Assembly (NCBI GenBank): GCA_905200645.1
Contig: CAJKLD010000013.1
Span: forward strand, 1 to 59,923
DNA: 59,923 nucleotides
Reading direction: 5' to 3'
Source: an uncultured Phascolarctobacterium sp.
Lineage (GTDB): Bacteria > Bacillota > Negativicutes > Acidaminococcales > Acidaminococcaceae
The position numbers and the translations under genes were made by a program. Under the pieces are notes generated by a model that worked only from the letters and a program-made list of their open reading frames with translations, made no database searches and was not told where the DNA came from. This document shows positions 1 through 6,697 of the stretch, one piece after another (the stretch's first letter is position 1; every line of letters begins with the position of its first letter).

Positions 1-830
1 CCTTCTTCTGGAATGCTCATAACAACGTACTCGAAGAAGTTGCTAAATTCCGCGCTTCCCGTCGTGTATGGTCCAAAGTTATGAAAGAGCGTTTTGGCGC
101 TAAAAAAGCTAAATCCATGATGCTGCGCGTTCATACCCAAACCGCTGGTTCCATGTTGACCGCTCAACAACCTAACAACAACATCGTTCGTGTTGCTCTG
201 CAAACTGCTGCTGCTGTTATGGGTGGCACTCAATCCTTGCACACCAACTCTAAAGACGAAGCTTTGGCTCTGCCGACCACTGAGTCTGTAACCATCGCTC
301 TGCGTACCCAACAAATCGTTGCTTACGAATCCGGCCTGGCTGACACCGTTGATCCGTTGGGCGGCTCCTACTATGTAGAAGCTTTGACCGACAAGATCGA
401 GAAAGAAGCTTGGGAATACATTGAGAAGATCGACGAAATTGGTGGCGCTCCTGAAGCTATCGCTAAAGGCTACATCCAAAAAGAAATTCAAGATTCCGCT
501 TACAAATGGCAAATGGAAATTGAAAAAGGCGACCGTATCATCGTTGGCGTTAACAAATTCACCCAAGAGGAAGAAGCTCCGAAAAACTTGCTGCGCGTAG
601 ACGGCTCTGTAGGCAAACTGCAAGCTGAAAAGATTGCTGCTCTGAAAGCTCGCCGTGACAATGCTAAAGTTGCTGAAACCTTGGCTGCTCTGGAAGCTGG
701 TTGCGCAGACGAATCTGTAAACCTGATGCCTTTGATCCTCGACGCAGTTCGTGCATATGCTACCGAAGGTGAAATCTGCGGCGTTATGAGAAAAGTATTC
801 GGCGAATATCAACCTCATACCACTCTCTAA
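1..830 (+). CDS. mcmA1: methylmalonyl-CoA mutase, catalytic (large) chain, 5'-truncated by the window edge
   Basis: The open frame runs in from the left edge (first full codon at base 3) and leaves about 275 residues, roughly the C-terminal half of the usual 550-residue catalytic chain. It reads as the TIM-barrel domain of the coenzyme-B12-dependent mutase, with the family segments HTQTAGSMLTAQQP, GGTQSLHTNSKDEAL and DTVDPLGGSYYVE. It interconverts succinyl-CoA and (R)-methylmalonyl-CoA in the cytosol. The chain stops (TAA 828-830) before any cobalamin-binding domain; that domain is the next gene, 35 bp on, so this is a split mutase of the kind known from archaea and some Firmicutes, not the fused form of animals and E. 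coli. Annotated ATG codons inside the frame, such as base 81, are internal methionines. Family assignment is secure. Confidence 0.95.
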   Translation, partial: FFWNAHNNVLEEVAKFRASRRVWSKVMKERFGAKKAKSMMLRVHTQTAGSMLTAQQPNNNIVRVALQTAAAVMGGTQSLHTNSKDEALALPTTESVTIALRTQQIVAYESGLADTVDPLGGSYYVEALTDKIEKEAWEYIEKIDEIGGAPEAIAKGYIQKEIQDSAYKWQMEIEKGDRIIVGVNKFTQEEEAPKNLLRVDGSVGKLQAEKIAALKARRDNAKVAETLAALEAGCADESVNLMPLILDAVRAYATEGEICGVMRKVFGEYQPHTTL

Positions 831-865
831 TTTGTAAACACTAACATATACGGAGGTATTTTACA

Positions 866-1255
866 ATGGCTAACATTAAAGTTTTAGTTGCTAAACCCGG
901 TCTGGACGGCCATGACCGCGGTGCTAAAGTTGTAGCTCGTGCTCTGCGCGACGCTGGTTTTGAAGTTATCTACACCGGTATCCGTCTGACCCCGGAACAA
1001 ATTGCTGAAGCTGCTCTGCAAGACGACGTACAAGTTGTTGCTCTGTCCTTGCTGTCCGGCGCTCACAACACCCTGTTCCCGAAAGTTGTTGAACTGCTGA
1101 AAGAAAAAGGCTTGAACGACGTTCTGGTTCTCGGCGGCGGCGTTATTCCTGACGCTGACATCCCTGGCCTGAAAGCTGCTGGCATCACCGAAGTATTCAC
1201 TCCTGGCACCCCGACCAGCAAAATCGTTGAATGCATTAAAGCTAACGTTAAATAA
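866..1255 (+). CDS. mcmA2: methylmalonyl-CoA mutase, cobalamin-binding small chain
   Basis: A 129-residue stand-alone B12-binding domain. It has the DxHxxG signature at D14-x-H16-x-x-G19 (GLDGHDRG), in which the His replaces the dimethylbenzimidazole base as lower cobalt ligand, then SLLSG around residues 61-65 and the glycine-rich LGGGVIPD near residue 95, all typical of the Rossmann-like cobalamin fold. It should pair with the catalytic chain encoded just upstream to make the active mutase. Start ATG 866 follows GGAGG at about 852-856. The same protein family shape occurs as the C-terminal third of fused mutases, so the separate gene is the only unusual aspect. A GC-rich hairpin follows the stop. 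Confidence 0.95.
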   Translation: MANIKVLVAKPGLDGHDRGAKVVARALRDAGFEVIYTGIRLTPEQIAEAALQDDVQVVALSLLSGAHNTLFPKVVELLKEKGLNDVLVLGGGVIPDADIPGLKAAGITEVFTPGTPTSKIVECIKANVK

Positions 1256-1276
1256 TTTTATCCCTAACCTATAAGT

Positions 1277-1301
1277 GCAAGCCGGGTTTGTCCCGGCTTG
1301 C
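1277..1301 (+). other. intercistronic hairpin after the mutase small chain
   Basis: A perfect 10-bp stem (1277-1286 with 1292-1301) and 5-nt loop. It is followed by CTTATCAAA, not a T-run, so it is more likely an mRNA-processing or stability element, or a weak attenuator, than a full terminator. The next gene starts 40 bp on in the same direction. Confidence 0.6.
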
Positions 1302-1340
1302 CTTATCAAATATTCACAATCTGACAAGGCGGTGTGAACT

Positions 1341-2279
1341 ATGGAAATAGTAGATAAATTATTAAGTCATTCTCGTCTTGCATTATCTAAGGCAATCACT
1401 GCTGTTGAAAATGAATACGATGACGCTGTCAAAATTATGACAGAGATCTATCCTCATACTGGTAATGCTTATGTAATTGGTATCACTGGCCCTCCGGGTG
1501 CTGGTAAAAGTACATTAACTGATAAACTCGCTAAAGAATATCGCAAACGCGGTAAAACCGTAGGCATCGTAGCGATTGACCCCACTAGCCCGTATTCTGG
1601 CGGTGCTATTCTTGGTGACCGTATTAGAATGATGGATCTGATGGCCGATGAAGGCATCTTCGTTCGTTCTATGGCTACCCGTGGCAGCCTCGGCGGCCTG
1701 TCCCAAAAAGCAGGTGACGCTGTTAAATTAATGGATGCTTATGGCATGGATGTTATTATCGTTGAAACCGTAGGTGTAGGTCAATCTGAGGTTGATATTG
1801 TAAAAACCGCAGATACTACTATGGTAGTTGTTATCCCCGGCATGGGCGACGATATCCAGGCTATTAAAGCAGGTATACTTGAAATCGGTGACCTTTTCAC
1901 GATTAACAAAGCTGACCGTGAAGGTACAGACAAGCTCAACATTGAGATTGAAATGATGCTCGAATTAAATCCCGAACATGTTGGCTGGCGTCCTCCGATT
2001 AACAGGACCATCGCCAGCAAGGGTGAAGGTATAGAGGCTGTTGTGGACTCCATTGAGGCTCACAAGGCATATTTGATTGATTCCGGTAAATTAAGCGATA
2101 TCCGCAAAAAACGTATTAAAAACGAAGTTGAGGCTATGCTTAACGACCGCGTTAATCGCTACATCGACAGGGAAGTTATTCAAACTGAAAGCTTTGATGC
2201 TCTTGTAGTTAAGATGCAAAGCCGTGAAATTGAACCTTACTCTGTCGTTGATGATATTGTTGGTAAAGTTTTAAAATAA
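1341..2279 (+). CDS. meaB: MeaB/ArgK-family G-protein chaperone of methylmalonyl-CoA mutase
   Basis: A 312-residue P-loop GTPase of the SIMIBI class. Visible motifs are Walker A GPPGAGKS (residues 50-57), the family segment DPTSPYSGGAILGDRIRM, the switch-like ETVGVGQSE and the guanine-specificity NKAD. Members load adenosylcobalamin on the mutase, protect it from inactivation and help remove damaged cofactor. Location directly behind the two mutase chains supports that partner instead of the old ArgK (arginine transport kinase) name. Length and domain content match the family. Start ATG 1341 sits behind AAGGCGG. It is followed 35 bp later by the epimerase gene. Confidence 0.93.
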   Translation: MEIVDKLLSHSRLALSKAITAVENEYDDAVKIMTEIYPHTGNAYVIGITGPPGAGKSTLTDKLAKEYRKRGKTVGIVAIDPTSPYSGGAILGDRIRMMDLMADEGIFVRSMATRGSLGGLSQKAGDAVKLMDAYGMDVIIVETVGVGQSEVDIVKTADTTMVVVIPGMGDDIQAIKAGILEIGDLFTINKADREGTDKLNIEIEMMLELNPEHVGWRPPINRTIASKGEGIEAVVDSIEAHKAYLIDSGKLSDIRKKRIKNEVEAMLNDRVNRYIDREVIQTESFDALVVKMQSREIEPYSVVDDIVGKVLK

Positions 2280-2314
2280 AACCACCAAAATTAATTTTTT
2301 AGGAGGAATTTATT

Positions 2315-2746
2315 ATGGCATTCAAGACTATTTGTGTTGACCACATTGGCGTAGCTTGTGCAGGTACTTTGGAAGAAGCTGCAAAAATTTACACTGAGGT
2401 TCTCGGTCTGAAAGCTACCGGTACTGAAGAAGTTAAAGAACAAGGCGTTGCTACCATTTTCGTTCCTTGCGGCGAAACCCTGATTGAGCTCCTTGTTGAC
2501 ATCACTGAAAACGGCGATGGCCCCATCGGCAAATATGTTGCTAAAAACGGCCCTGGCATCCAACATATGGCTCTGCGCGTTGATGACATCAAAGCTGCTA
2601 TTGCTGATATGACCGCTGCTGGCGTTCGCATGATTGACAAAGCTCCTCGTAATGGCGCTGGCCAAATGAAGATCGCTTTTGTTCATCCGAAATCTGCTGG
2701 TCTGCTGCTCGAAGTTTGCCAACCGATGGCTACCTATGTTGACTAA
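2315..2746 (+). CDS. mce: methylmalonyl-CoA epimerase
   Basis: A 143-residue member of the vicinal-oxygen-chelate (glyoxalase/bleomycin-resistance) fold. The metal-ligand histidine is in the N-terminal VDHIGVA (H10), and further expected ligands lie in GETLIELL and GPGIQHMAL. It converts (R)- to (S)-methylmalonyl-CoA, the stereoisomer the decarboxylase uses, and so links the mutase genes upstream with the mmd genes downstream. Start ATG 2315 is 9 bp behind AGGAGG. Length is typical. There is no sign of damage. Other glyoxalase-fold enzymes are an alternative on sequence alone, but the neighbours make this call firm. Confidence 0.93.
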   Translation: MAFKTICVDHIGVACAGTLEEAAKIYTEVLGLKATGTEEVKEQGVATIFVPCGETLIELLVDITENGDGPIGKYVAKNGPGIQHMALRVDDIKAAIADMTAAGVRMIDKAPRNGAGQMKIAFVHPKSAGLLLEVCQPMATYVD

Positions 2747-2800
2747 TTAAAACTAGAACTTTTAGTTAGTTTAGTTAGGTAATTTATTATTGATACATTG

Positions 2801-2833
2801 TGCTGAAGGCACACAAGTGATGTGCCTTCAGCA
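2801..2833 (+). other. intercistronic hairpin between mce and mmdA
   Basis: A perfect 12-bp stem (2801-2812 with 2822-2833), extendable by one A-T pair, closing a 7-nt loop. No T-run follows, and mmdA starts 46 bp on. It could separate expression of the mutase/epimerase genes from the decarboxylase genes by RNA processing or stabilisation. Confidence 0.65.
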
Positions 2834-2879
2834 TATGTATATAAAATTTGTTCTCCCAAATATGATGGAGGTGTAAGAT

Positions 2880-4406
2880 TTGTCTACTCAAGAAAGAATT
2901 GAGAAAATGCTCAAAAAAGCCGAAGTAATTCTGGCTGCTGGCGGCGAAAAACGTGTTGCTAAACAACATGAATCCGGCAAAATGACTGCTCGTGAAAGAA
3001 TCGCTGCACTGCTCGACGAAGGTACCTTTGTTGAATTGGATCGTTTCGTTCGTCATCGTTGCTACAACTTCGGTCAAGAAAAGAAAGAACTTCCTGGTGA
3101 AGGCGTTACCACCGGTTACGGCACCATCGATGGCCGTCTGGTTTATGTATTCGCACAAGACTTCACTGTAGAAGGCGGTTCTCTTGGTGAAATGCATGCT
3201 GCTAAAATTGTTAAGGTTCAACGCCTGGCTCTGAAAATGGGCGCTCCGTTGGTTGGCCTGAACGATTCCGGCGGTGCTCGTATCCAAGAAGCTATCGACG
3301 CTCTGGCTGGCTATGGTAAGATCTTCTTCGAGAACACCATTGCTTCTGGCGTTATTCCCCAAATTTCTGCAATCATGGGTCCTTCCGCTGGCGGCGCTGT
3401 TTACAGCCCGGCTCTGACCGACTTCATCTACATGGTAAAGAACACTTCTAAAATGTTCATTACCGGTCCTGCAGTAGTTAAATCCGTAACCGGTGAAGAT
3501 GTAACCCAAGAACAACTGGGTGGCGCTATGACCCACAACAGCACTTCTGGTGTTGCTCACTTTGCTGCTGAAAATGACGAAGACTGCTTGCAACAAATCC
3601 GTTACCTGCTCAGCTTCCTGCCCTCCAACAACGTTGAAGGCGCTCCGATTGTTGAGACTGGTGATGACCCGATGCGTACCGATGACAGCCTGAATACTCT
3701 GTTACCGGATAACTCCAACCAAGCTTATGATATGTACGATGTAATTAAATCCATCGTAGATAACGGCGAATACTATGAAAACCAAAAATACTGGGCAAAG
3801 AACATCATTACCTGCTTCGCTCGTATGGATGGCCAAACCGTAGGTATTATCGCTAACCAACCGAAAGTAATGGCTGGCTGCTTGGATATCAATGCTTCCG
3901 ACAAATCCGCTCGTTTCATTCGCTTCTGCGACGCTTTCGGCATTCCTCTGCTGAACCTGGTTGACGTTCCTGGCTTCCTGCCTGGTTGCAACCAAGAATA
4001 CGGCGGCATCATTCGTCACGGCGCTAAGATGCTGTATGCTTACTCTGAAGCAACCGTTCCTAAAATTACTTTGGTAACCCGTAAAGCTTACGGCGGCTCT
4101 TACCTGGCAATGTGCTCTCAAGACTTGGGCGCTGACCAAGTTATTGCATGGCCGACCGCTGAAATCGCAGTTATGGGTCCTGCTGGCGCAGCTAACATCA
4201 TTTTCCGTAAAGATCCTGATGTTGAAGCTAAGACCAAAGAGTATATCGACAACTTCGCTACTCCGTACCAAGCAGCAATGCGCGGCATGGTTGACATGGT
4301 TATCGAACCTAAAAACTCTCGTCCCACCATCATCAACGCTCTGCAAATGTTGGAAAGCAAACGCGAAACCCGTCCGGCAAAACGCCACGGCAACATTCCT
4401 TTGTAA
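2880..4406 (+). CDS. mmdA: methylmalonyl-CoA decarboxylase alpha subunit (carboxyltransferase)
   Basis: A 508-residue acyl-CoA carboxyltransferase of the crotonase-like family with two homologous halves. It moves the carboxyl group of (S)-methylmalonyl-CoA to biotin on the gamma subunit, giving propionyl-CoA. Visible family segments include LNDSGGARIQEA, PSAGGAVYSPALTDF, VDVPGFLPG, GIIRHGAKMLYAYSEATVP and AYGGSYLAM. The length suits MmdA (about 510) and is shorter than glutaconyl-CoA decarboxylase alpha (about 590). The start is TTG at 2880, chosen because GGAGGTG at 2867-2873 lies just ahead and the protein then begins with the usual MSTQERIEKM. Gene order with the mutase points to methylmalonyl-CoA and not oxaloacetate or glutaconyl-CoA as substrate. 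Confidence 0.95.
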   Translation: MSTQERIEKMLKKAEVILAAGGEKRVAKQHESGKMTARERIAALLDEGTFVELDRFVRHRCYNFGQEKKELPGEGVTTGYGTIDGRLVYVFAQDFTVEGGSLGEMHAAKIVKVQRLALKMGAPLVGLNDSGGARIQEAIDALAGYGKIFFENTIASGVIPQISAIMGPSAGGAVYSPALTDFIYMVKNTSKMFITGPAVVKSVTGEDVTQEQLGGAMTHNSTSGVAHFAAENDEDCLQQIRYLLSFLPSNNVEGAPIVETGDDPMRTDDSLNTLLPDNSNQAYDMYDVIKSIVDNGEYYENQKYWAKNIITCFARMDGQTVGIIANQPKVMAGCLDINASDKSARFIRFCDAFGIPLLNLVDVPGFLPGCNQEYGGIIRHGAKMLYAYSEATVPKITLVTRKAYGGSYLAMCSQDLGADQVIAWPTAEIAVMGPAGAANIIFRKDPDVEAKTKEYIDNFATPYQAAMRGMVDMVIEPKNSRPTIINALQMLESKRETRPAKRHGNIPL

Positions 4407-4462
4407 TTCACAAGCTGCTTAGAGCTTAAGAACTTATTTTTAGATAAGATGAGGTGAAATAA

Positions 4463-4813
4463 ATGGGTCCTGTTACCACTAACCCTTGGTTAATTGCTAT
4501 TATCAACATGACCATCGTATTCGGTGTTCTGATTGCTTTGGGCGTATTGATGAGCTTAATCCAAGTTGTAGATCCGACTAAAAAAAAAGTTGCTAAACCG
4601 GCAGTAGCTCCTACCCCGGCAGCAGCTCCCGCACCGGCAGCAGTTGCTGCCCCGGTACAAGATGACAGCGAAATTATCGCTGTTATCGCAGCAGCAGTAG
4701 CAGCATGCGGTTGCAGCTCTGAACAAATTGCTTGCATCCGTCGTGTGCAATCCAATGCTTGGAATATCAATGCTCGTGCTGAAGCTATTAGCGTTCGTAA
4801 AGAATGCTTCTAA
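4463..4813 (+). CDS. mmdD: methylmalonyl-CoA decarboxylase delta subunit (OadG/MmdD-type)
   Basis: A 116-residue protein with one N-terminal membrane helix (about residues 8-33), a Lys then Ala/Pro-rich linker (about 40-66) and a short C-terminal module DDSEIIAVIAAAVAACG. This layout is that of the small membrane-anchor subunit that ties the carboxyltransferase and biotin carrier to the membrane beta subunit. It lies between mmdA and mmdC, as expected. The C-terminal part holds a CGCSS cysteine cluster. In Veillonella an extra small epsilon subunit (mmdE) follows delta; here only 56 bp separate delta from gamma, so no such gene fits at that place. Confidence 0.85.
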   Translation: MGPVTTNPWLIAIINMTIVFGVLIALGVLMSLIQVVDPTKKKVAKPAVAPTPAAAPAPAAVAAPVQDDSEIIAVIAAAVAACGCSSEQIACIRRVQSNAWNINARAEAISVRKECF

Positions 4814-4869
4814 TGCAAATTTGCAATTTTAATTTTTAAAAAATCGAGATTTTAAGGAGGATTATATCC

Positions 4870-5256
4870 ATGAAAAAGTATACTATCACCGTTAATGGTA
4901 CCGCATACGAAGTTGAAGTTGAAGAAGCTGGCGTTGTAGCTTCTGCTCCGAAAGCTGCTGCTCCGAAAGCTGCTGCTCCGGCTCCCGCTCCGAAAGCTGC
5001 TGCTCCGGCTCCCGCTCCGAAAGCTGCTGCTCCTGTTGCTGCAGGCGCTACCACCGTTTCCGCTCCTATGCCGGGCAAAGTTCTGTCCGTTAACGTAAAA
5101 GCTGGCGACGCTGTTAAAGCTGGCGACGTTCTGATGATTCTGGAAGCTATGAAAATGCAAAACGAAATCATGGCTCCGGCTGACGGCACTGTATCCGATG
5201 TTCGCGTTGCTGCAGGTCAAACCGTTGCTACCGGCGACGTTATGATCGTTCTCTAA
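4870..5256 (+). CDS. mmdC: methylmalonyl-CoA decarboxylase gamma subunit (biotin carrier)
   Basis: A 128-residue biotinyl protein. Residues 1-20 form the short beta-rich N-terminus, residues about 25-58 are a flexible Ala/Pro/Lys linker built from near-identical repeats, and residues about 60-128 are the biotinyl domain with EAMKMQNE, in which K95 is the biotinylation site. The domain swings carboxy-biotin from MmdA to the membrane subunit MmdB. Start ATG 4870 follows AAGGAGG. The linker is encoded by a 27-bp tandem repeat, so its length may vary between strains. Identification is secure from the biotin motif and neighbours. Confidence 0.95.
   Translation: MKKYTITVNGTAYEVEVEEAGVVASAPKAAAPKAAAPAPAPKAAAPAPAPKAAAPVAAGATTVSAPMPGKVLSVNVKAGDAVKAGDVLMILEAMKMQNEIMAPADGTVSDVRVAAGQTVATGDVMIVL
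4948..5031 (+). repeat. 27-bp tandem repeat in the mmdC linker
   Basis: The 27-bp unit occurs as two exact copies (4963-4989 and 4990-5016), flanked by partial 15-bp copies at 4948-4962 and 5017-5031. It encodes the PKAAAPAPA-type linker. Exact in-frame repeats can gain or lose units without breaking the gene. Confidence 0.9.
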
Positions 5257-5308
5257 TTCTTAGTTGGTAGTTCGCAATATCACTAAGTTTTAAAATCCTA
5301 AAATCTAT

Positions 5309-5335
5309 GGAGGGCCTCTAATCCCGAGGCCTTCC
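5309..5335 (+). other. intercistronic hairpin between mmdC and mmdB
   Basis: A 10-bp stem (5309-5318 with 5326-5335) with one G-U pair and a 7-nt loop, lacking a T-run. It lies 27 bp ahead of mmdB. It is the third such hairpin in this gene run. Confidence 0.6.
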
Positions 5336-5362
5336 ACAAATTAAATATTGGGAGGATATTAA

Positions 5363-6493
5363 ATGGAAGCATTTATAGTTGCACTGTCTTCCGTATGGGC
5401 AGATTCCGGCTTTTCCGCTTTGACCGGCGGTCACGTAATCATGATTATTGTAGGCCTGATCCTGCTTTATATGGCTATAGGTAAAGGTTTCGAGCCTTTG
5501 CTGCTTTCCCCTATCGCTTTTGGTTGCATTCTTGCAAACATTCCTAAAAACGGTTTCGAACAACCTGGCGTTATGTCCGTAATCGCATACGGCATTCACC
5601 ACGAAGTATTCCCTCCGTTGATTTTCTTGGGTGTAGGCGCAATGACCGACTTTGGTCCTTTGCTGGCTAACCCGAAAACTTTGTTGTTGGGCGCTGCTGC
5701 TCAAGGCGGTGTATTTATCGCTTTGTTGGGCGCTATGCTGCTCGGCTTCTCTGTACAAGAGGCTGCTGCTATCGGTATCATCGGTGGTGCTGACGGCCCG
5801 ACCTCCATTTATTTGGCTGCTAAAATGGCTCCCCAACTGTTAGGTGCTATCGCCGTTGCTGCATACTCCTACATGTCTTTGGTTCCGCTGATTCAGCCTC
5901 CTATTATGATGCTCTGCACCACTGAACATGACCGTAAAATTGTTATGCAACAATTGCGTCCTGTTTCCAAATTTGAAAAGATCGTATTCCCGATCATGTG
6001 CACCATCGTTATTTCCTTGTTACTGCCTTCTGTAACCGCATTGATTGGTATGCTGATGCTTGGTAACCTGTTCAAAGAAGCTGGCTGCTTGGATCGTCTT
6101 TCCGACACCGCTCAAAACGCTTTGATGAACATTGTAACCATCATGTTGGCTACCGGTACTGGTTGCACCATGTCCGCAGAATCCTTCCTGAACTATCAAA
6201 CCATTTTGATTATCTGCTTAGGCTTGGTAGCTTTCATCGCTGGTACTGCTATGGGCGCTATTTTCGGTACTTTGATGTGCAAATTAGACGGCGGCAAAAC
6301 CAACCCGTTGATTGGTTCTGCAGGCGTATCTGCAGTTCCTATGGCTGCTCGTGTATCTCAAAAAGTTGGTCAGAAATGCAATCCTGCTAACTTCCTGCTG
6401 ATGCACGCTATGGGTCCTAACGTTGCAGGCGTTATCGGTACTGCAGTTGCTGCTGGTACCATGCTGGCTATGATTGGTCCTGTTGCAAAATAA
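5363..6493 (+). CDS. mmdB: sodium-pumping methylmalonyl-CoA decarboxylase beta subunit
   Basis: A 376-residue polytopic membrane protein of the OadB/MmdB/GcdB family. It decarboxylates carboxy-biotin and couples this to export of Na+ across the cytoplasmic membrane. Family segments seen are FLGVGAMTDFGPLLANP, GIIGGADGPTSIYLA (the region holding the catalytic Asp of OadB relatives), PVSKFEKIVFPI and the C-terminal SAVPMAARVSQKVG and MHAMGPNVAGVIG. Length matches the family. Start ATG 5363 follows GGGAGG. It closes the gene run; a strong terminator follows within 20 bp. Confidence 0.95.
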   Translation: MEAFIVALSSVWADSGFSALTGGHVIMIIVGLILLYMAIGKGFEPLLLSPIAFGCILANIPKNGFEQPGVMSVIAYGIHHEVFPPLIFLGVGAMTDFGPLLANPKTLLLGAAAQGGVFIALLGAMLLGFSVQEAAAIGIIGGADGPTSIYLAAKMAPQLLGAIAVAAYSYMSLVPLIQPPIMMLCTTEHDRKIVMQQLRPVSKFEKIVFPIMCTIVISLLLPSVTALIGMLMLGNLFKEAGCLDRLSDTAQNALMNIVTIMLATGTGCTMSAESFLNYQTILIICLGLVAFIAGTAMGAIFGTLMCKLDGGKTNPLIGSAGVSAVPMAARVSQKVGQKCNPANFLLMHAMGPNVAGVIGTAVAAGTMLAMIGPVAK

Positions 6494-6508
6494 TTTTTGC
6501 TAAATTAA

Positions 6509-6537
6509 GAGCTCACCTCTTGGTGGGCTCTTTTTTG
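6509..6537 (+). terminator. rho-independent terminator after mmdB
   Basis: A 9-bp stem (6509-6517 with 6522-6530, one G-U pair), 4-nt loop and a run of six T. It ends the mutase-decarboxylase gene run. Confidence 0.9.
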
Positions 6538-6616
6538 TTTCCTCAATATACTCTTGAAGGAGGGTAATAAATTTGCAAAGTGTCACAAAAATATAAAAGT
6601 AGCCATAAGGAAAATA

Positions 6617-6625
6617 TGGTATAAT
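6617..6625 (+). promoter_or_regulatory. extended -10 promoter for the ABC protein gene
   Basis: TGG-TATAAT (6617-6625), an extended -10 element, about 70 bp ahead of the start codon. No good -35 box is visible at the proper distance. Confidence 0.5.
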
Positions 6626-6697
6626 AAGTTAAATAATTACTTGAAGAAGCTTTTTATCAGGCAGAAAATAAAACTCCAATAGAAAGAGGAAAGCCAA

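Noticed and set aside
2787..3596. 269-codon open frame on the minus strand
   Set aside because: Antisense to mmdA; follows from its codon bias.
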